Source: Deltaproteobacteria bacterium (GTDB lineage: Bacteria; Desulfobacterota; GWC2-55-46). From it: a stretch of 64,000 bases of DNA. This document shows, in pieces, positions 63,713 through 64,000 of the stretch. The notes beneath the pieces were generated by a model, which worked only from the letters and a program-made list of their open reading frames with translations, ran no database searches and was not told the origin of the DNA. A program made the translations under genes and the position numbers. Positions within the stretch are counted from its first letter, which is position 1. Every line of letters begins with the position of its first letter. The stretch is from NCBI GenBank assembly GCA_015075075.1, contig JABTVA010000011.1, forward strand, positions 1-64,000, read 5' to 3'.

Positions 63713-64000
63713 CAAACTATGCCCTTCTTCTTGAGAAGCGGCATTACGTCCGTCGAGTTCTTCTCGAACCCGAGGGTCTCTATCTCCTGGCCGAGGGCAA
63801 GGCCCAGGGCCTGGGTGAAGTATATTACGGGCACTCCATTGCTGGCCGCGCCGCGGCTCTTCTCAAGGTTATACTGGCAGAGCGGGCAGCTCGTCACTAT
63901 AAGCTCCGCGCCCATGCCCGCGGCCGAGTCGATTACCGCCCCGGAAAGGCGCGTGACGACCTCTTCGTCGTTCATGGCGAGGTGCGCGCCGCAGCACTCT
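63712..64000 (-). CDS. hdrB: Heterodisulfide reductase subunit B, N-terminus beyond window
   Basis: Only the C-terminal 95 residues are inside. ECCGAHLAMNDEEVVTRLSG and IVTSCPLCQYNLEKSRGA are the CCG-domain motifs whose Cys residues bind the non-cubane 4Fe-4S clusters. FTQALGLALGQEIETLGFEK is the usual C-terminus. HdrB reduces the disulfide, or an equivalent acceptor, in the HdrABC complex. It precedes hdrA on the minus strand, with an inserted ORF and GIY-YIG gene between. Confidence 0.92.
   Translation of the reverse strand, partial: ECCGAHLAMNDEEVVTRLSGAVIDSAAGMGAELIVTSCPLCQYNLEKSRGAASNGVPVIYFTQALGLALGQEIETLGFEKNSTDVMPLLKKKGIV

Overview
The window is about 64 kb of chromosome with high G+C (around 60 % by eye) from an anaerobic bacterium. 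It carries an HdrA/B plus Flx-type electron-bifurcating cluster, 2-oxoglutarate:ferredoxin oxidoreductase, a succinate dehydrogenase with a cysteine-rich (CCG-domain) subunit, a PerR/peroxiredoxin pair and glucosylglycerate-type compatible-solute genes. Together these suggest a Desulfobacterota (deltaproteobacterial) or Nitrospirota-like lineage; no rRNA is present to settle this. Many genes are interrupted by single-base indels while keeping family motifs in alternating frames. Even the tRNA-Pro lacks one D-stem base. I read most of these as consensus errors in the assembly, not true pseudogenes, and give the extents that would apply after correction.

Layout. 1-9.8 kb (minus strand): an envelope-polysaccharide locus with three glycosyltransferase-type proteins, two Wzx-like flippases, a GmhB-like phosphatase and a PIG-L deacetylase. 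10-16.6 kb: a patchy region with a PAS protein, a tRNA-Pro and, integrated at its 3' end, a small AT-rich island holding a tightly packed three-gene cassette (MBL hydrolase, four-helix membrane protein, second MBL hydrolase), then two lipoproteins. 17-30 kb: housekeeping and stress genes (sigma-70 factor, peroxiredoxin, PerR, MGMT, acetate kinase, M23 peptidase, HD-GYP regulator, ChaN-like lipoprotein, citrate synthase, cold-shock protein, RdgB, RNase PH, amidase). 30-43 kb: a sugar-glycerate solute module, an ArsR/CRCGC-peptide/membrane-protein unit, a UvrD-like helicase, a CDF transporter, a GH15-like glycosidase and a lipid kinase. 44-64 kb (minus strand): central carbon and redox genes in the order sdhE, sdhB, sdhA, korC, korB, korA, korD, sucD, sucC, frdA-like, frdB-like, flxABC, flxD, hdrA and hdrB (truncated by the window edge).

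The last block forms a near-complete ferredoxin-linked TCA segment (2-oxoglutarate, succinyl-CoA, succinate, fumarate) next to an Hdr-Flx complex that can couple NADH, ferredoxin and a low-molecular-weight thiol/disulfide pair. That arrangement fits either oxidative or reductive operation of the cycle.

Dispersed through intergenic space are about ten copies of a roughly 140-bp element with 17-bp terminal inverted repeats and an internal hairpin (MITE/ERIC-like), two copies of a second long hairpin repeat, and a GIY-YIG nuclease gene bracketed by identical 39-bp repeats inside the hdr operon. The most novel-looking item is the MBL/membrane/MBL island at 12.0-14.7 kb.
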